From assembly GCF_019237615.1 (NCBI RefSeq), contig NZ_JAFAGT010000059.1, forward strand, positions 1 through 64,000: 64,000 bases of DNA, in the 5' to 3' direction. The stretch's first letter is position 1. Every line of letters starts with the position of its first letter. Source of the DNA: Roseateles sp. (GTDB lineage: Bacteria; Pseudomonadota; Gammaproteobacteria; Burkholderiales; Burkholderiaceae_C). Made by a program: the position numbers and the translations under genes. Below are positions 63,035 to 64,000 of the stretch, in pieces. The notes under the pieces are model-generated. The model saw nothing but the letters and a program-made list of their open reading frames with translations. It was not told the origin of the DNA and did no database searches.

Positions 63035-64000
63035 ATGACGACCCCAGCCCAGGCCGCGCCGCCGACTGACGCCCTCGAAAGCCGCGACGCGCTGCTGGAC
63101 AAGGCCACGCGCACGCTGGTCGCCATCGTCAGCATCGTCGGTGCGGCGGCGGCGGCGACCGGCCTGCTGTTCCAGTCGTCCAGGGGCGCCCCGCCCTGGG
63201 GCGACCAGCGCTTCATCGTCGGCATGACGCTGCTGGGTCTGGGCGGTCTGGCGTCGCTGCTGCGCCGGGCCGGCTGGCAGCGTCTGGCCATGACGCTGGT
63301 GCTGGGCGGCACGCAGCTCAGCCTGGTCGGCAACGCGATCGCCACCGGCCTGGGCGTGCACACGCTTGCGCTTGCGGCCAGCCCGGTGCTGGTCGCCGTG
63401 GCGGGCGGCGTGGCCGGCAACGGCTCCGCCCTGGCGCTGGCCGCGCTGCATCTGGCCGCCATATTCGGCCTGGCCACGCTCGAAACCCAGGGCTGGCTGC
63501 CCGGCCGGCTCGTTGCGCTGCAGCCGTCGATCCAGGGCCGCGTCGTCGGGCACCTGCTGATCACGGTGGGCGGCCTGGCCTCGGCCCTGCTGCTCAACCG
63601 CATCCTCGGCGCGGCGCTGCGGCGCGCCATCGGCGAGGAGGCGCGGCTGGCGCGCCTCGTGCAGGCGGCGCACAACTGGGCCTGGGAGGCCGATGCCAGG
63701 TTTCGCGTGACCCAGCTATCCGACGAGTTCGAGACCCTGTCCGGCCACAAGCGCGAGGACTTCCTGCGCATGGGCGAACCCGGCGGCGCGGCCCTCGTGA
63801 AGGACGCCGACTACCAGGCGCTGCTGGAAGACATCCGCGCCAAGCGCGCCTACCGCGACCGCATCAATGGCTTCCGCGCGCCCGACGGCCGGCTGCTGTG
63901 GACGCTGAGCTCGGGCGAGCCCGTCTTCGACGCCGCCGGCCGCCACACCGGCTGGCGCGGCGTCAGCCACAACATCACCGGCGAGCGCCTCGCGCTGCAG
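63035..64000 (+). CDS. Membrane sensor with PAS domain, N-terminal part
   Basis: The first 322 residues of a longer protein that runs off the window. ATG 63035 starts an N-terminal block with about five membrane segments (TLVAIVSIVGAAAAATGLLF to GGLASALLLNRILG). A PAS domain begins near residue 210 (AHNWAWEADARFRVTQLSDE, GWRGVSHNITGERLALQ). The output domain (histidine kinase or GGDEF/EAL) is not visible. Confidence 0.75.
   Translation, partial: MTTPAQAAPPTDALESRDALLDKATRTLVAIVSIVGAAAAATGLLFQSSRGAPPWGDQRFIVGMTLLGLGGLASLLRRAGWQRLAMTLVLGGTQLSLVGNAIATGLGVHTLALAASPVLVAVAGGVAGNGSALALAALHLAAIFGLATLETQGWLPGRLVALQPSIQGRVVGHLLITVGGLASALLLNRILGAALRRAIGEEARLARLVQAAHNWAWEADARFRVTQLSDEFETLSGHKREDFLRMGEPGGAALVKDADYQALLEDIRAKRAYRDRINGFRAPDGRLLWTLSSGEPVFDAAGRHTGWRGVSHNITGERLALQ

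Overview
The window is GC-rich DNA from a betaproteobacterium of the order Burkholderiales. A Roseateles/Rubrivivax-like member (Sphaerotilaceae) is the best guess. This rests on gene content (lipA-lipB-ybeD-dacC order, hemJ/hemB, GTP-dependent pckG, two PEP-CTERM proteins, coxDEG) and on codon and amino-acid style; no 16S rRNA is present.

Region 1 (1-20614) is the right-hand part of a Tn7/Tn5053-like (Tni-type) transposon whose left end lies outside the window. It starts with an IS21-family element (partial istA plus five end repeats) that cuts tniA; the tniA 3' piece, tniB and tniQ follow as an overlapping operon. The cargo is rich in conflict-system genes. It includes a three-gene operon encoding an AAA ATPase with a C-terminal HTH, a subtilisin-like protease and a PD-(D/E)XK nuclease. 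Next comes an HTH / ImmA-IrrE metallopeptidase / PIN-like operon flanked by two genes of one unnamed family. A DUF43/BpsA-like protein and a P-loop kinase follow, then an 80-residue controller-like XRE regulator with a perfect 22-bp palindrome. Further on are a lipoprotein, a zinc-ribbon membrane protein, a DEDDh exonuclease and a beta-repeat/TM protein that has a decayed second copy. A tRNA-like relic, an HTH protein and a 574-residue transposon protein complete the cargo. The right end appears to lie inside the last codons of lipA and to supply its stop codon.

Region 2 (20596-49814) is mostly chromosomal housekeeping and accessory metabolism. It carries lipoate synthesis (lipA, lipB), ybeD, a D-Ala-D-Ala carboxypeptidase, hemJ and hemB, a CorA transporter, and a CoA-pathway operon (enoyl-CoA hydratase, 3-hydroxyacyl-CoA dehydrogenase, thiolase) behind a PaaR/TetR-like palindrome. 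It continues with a LytS/LytTR two-component pair, an M14 peptidase, LacI and rlmJ, an old-yellow-enzyme gene with LysR, secreted PEP-CTERM and beta-helix proteins, a MOSC protein, an antiporter with YbdK ligase, and SDR, patatin and AraC genes.

Region 3 (49898-53483) is a second accessory patch. Two truncated genes (AbiEii-like and rtcR) are joined head to head. An HNH endonuclease is followed by seven tRNA genes (Gln, Leu, Asp, Pro, Glu, Tyr, Arg), several with non-canonical features, then a frameshifted SEC-C gene and a small regulator with two matching operators.

Region 4 (53790-64000) holds pckG, a secreted beta-helix protein behind a LacI-type operator, a PEP-CTERM protein, coxD-coxE-coxG-like genes without the CO-dehydrogenase structural genes, an acyltransferase-3 membrane protein and the start of a PAS sensor protein that runs off the edge.
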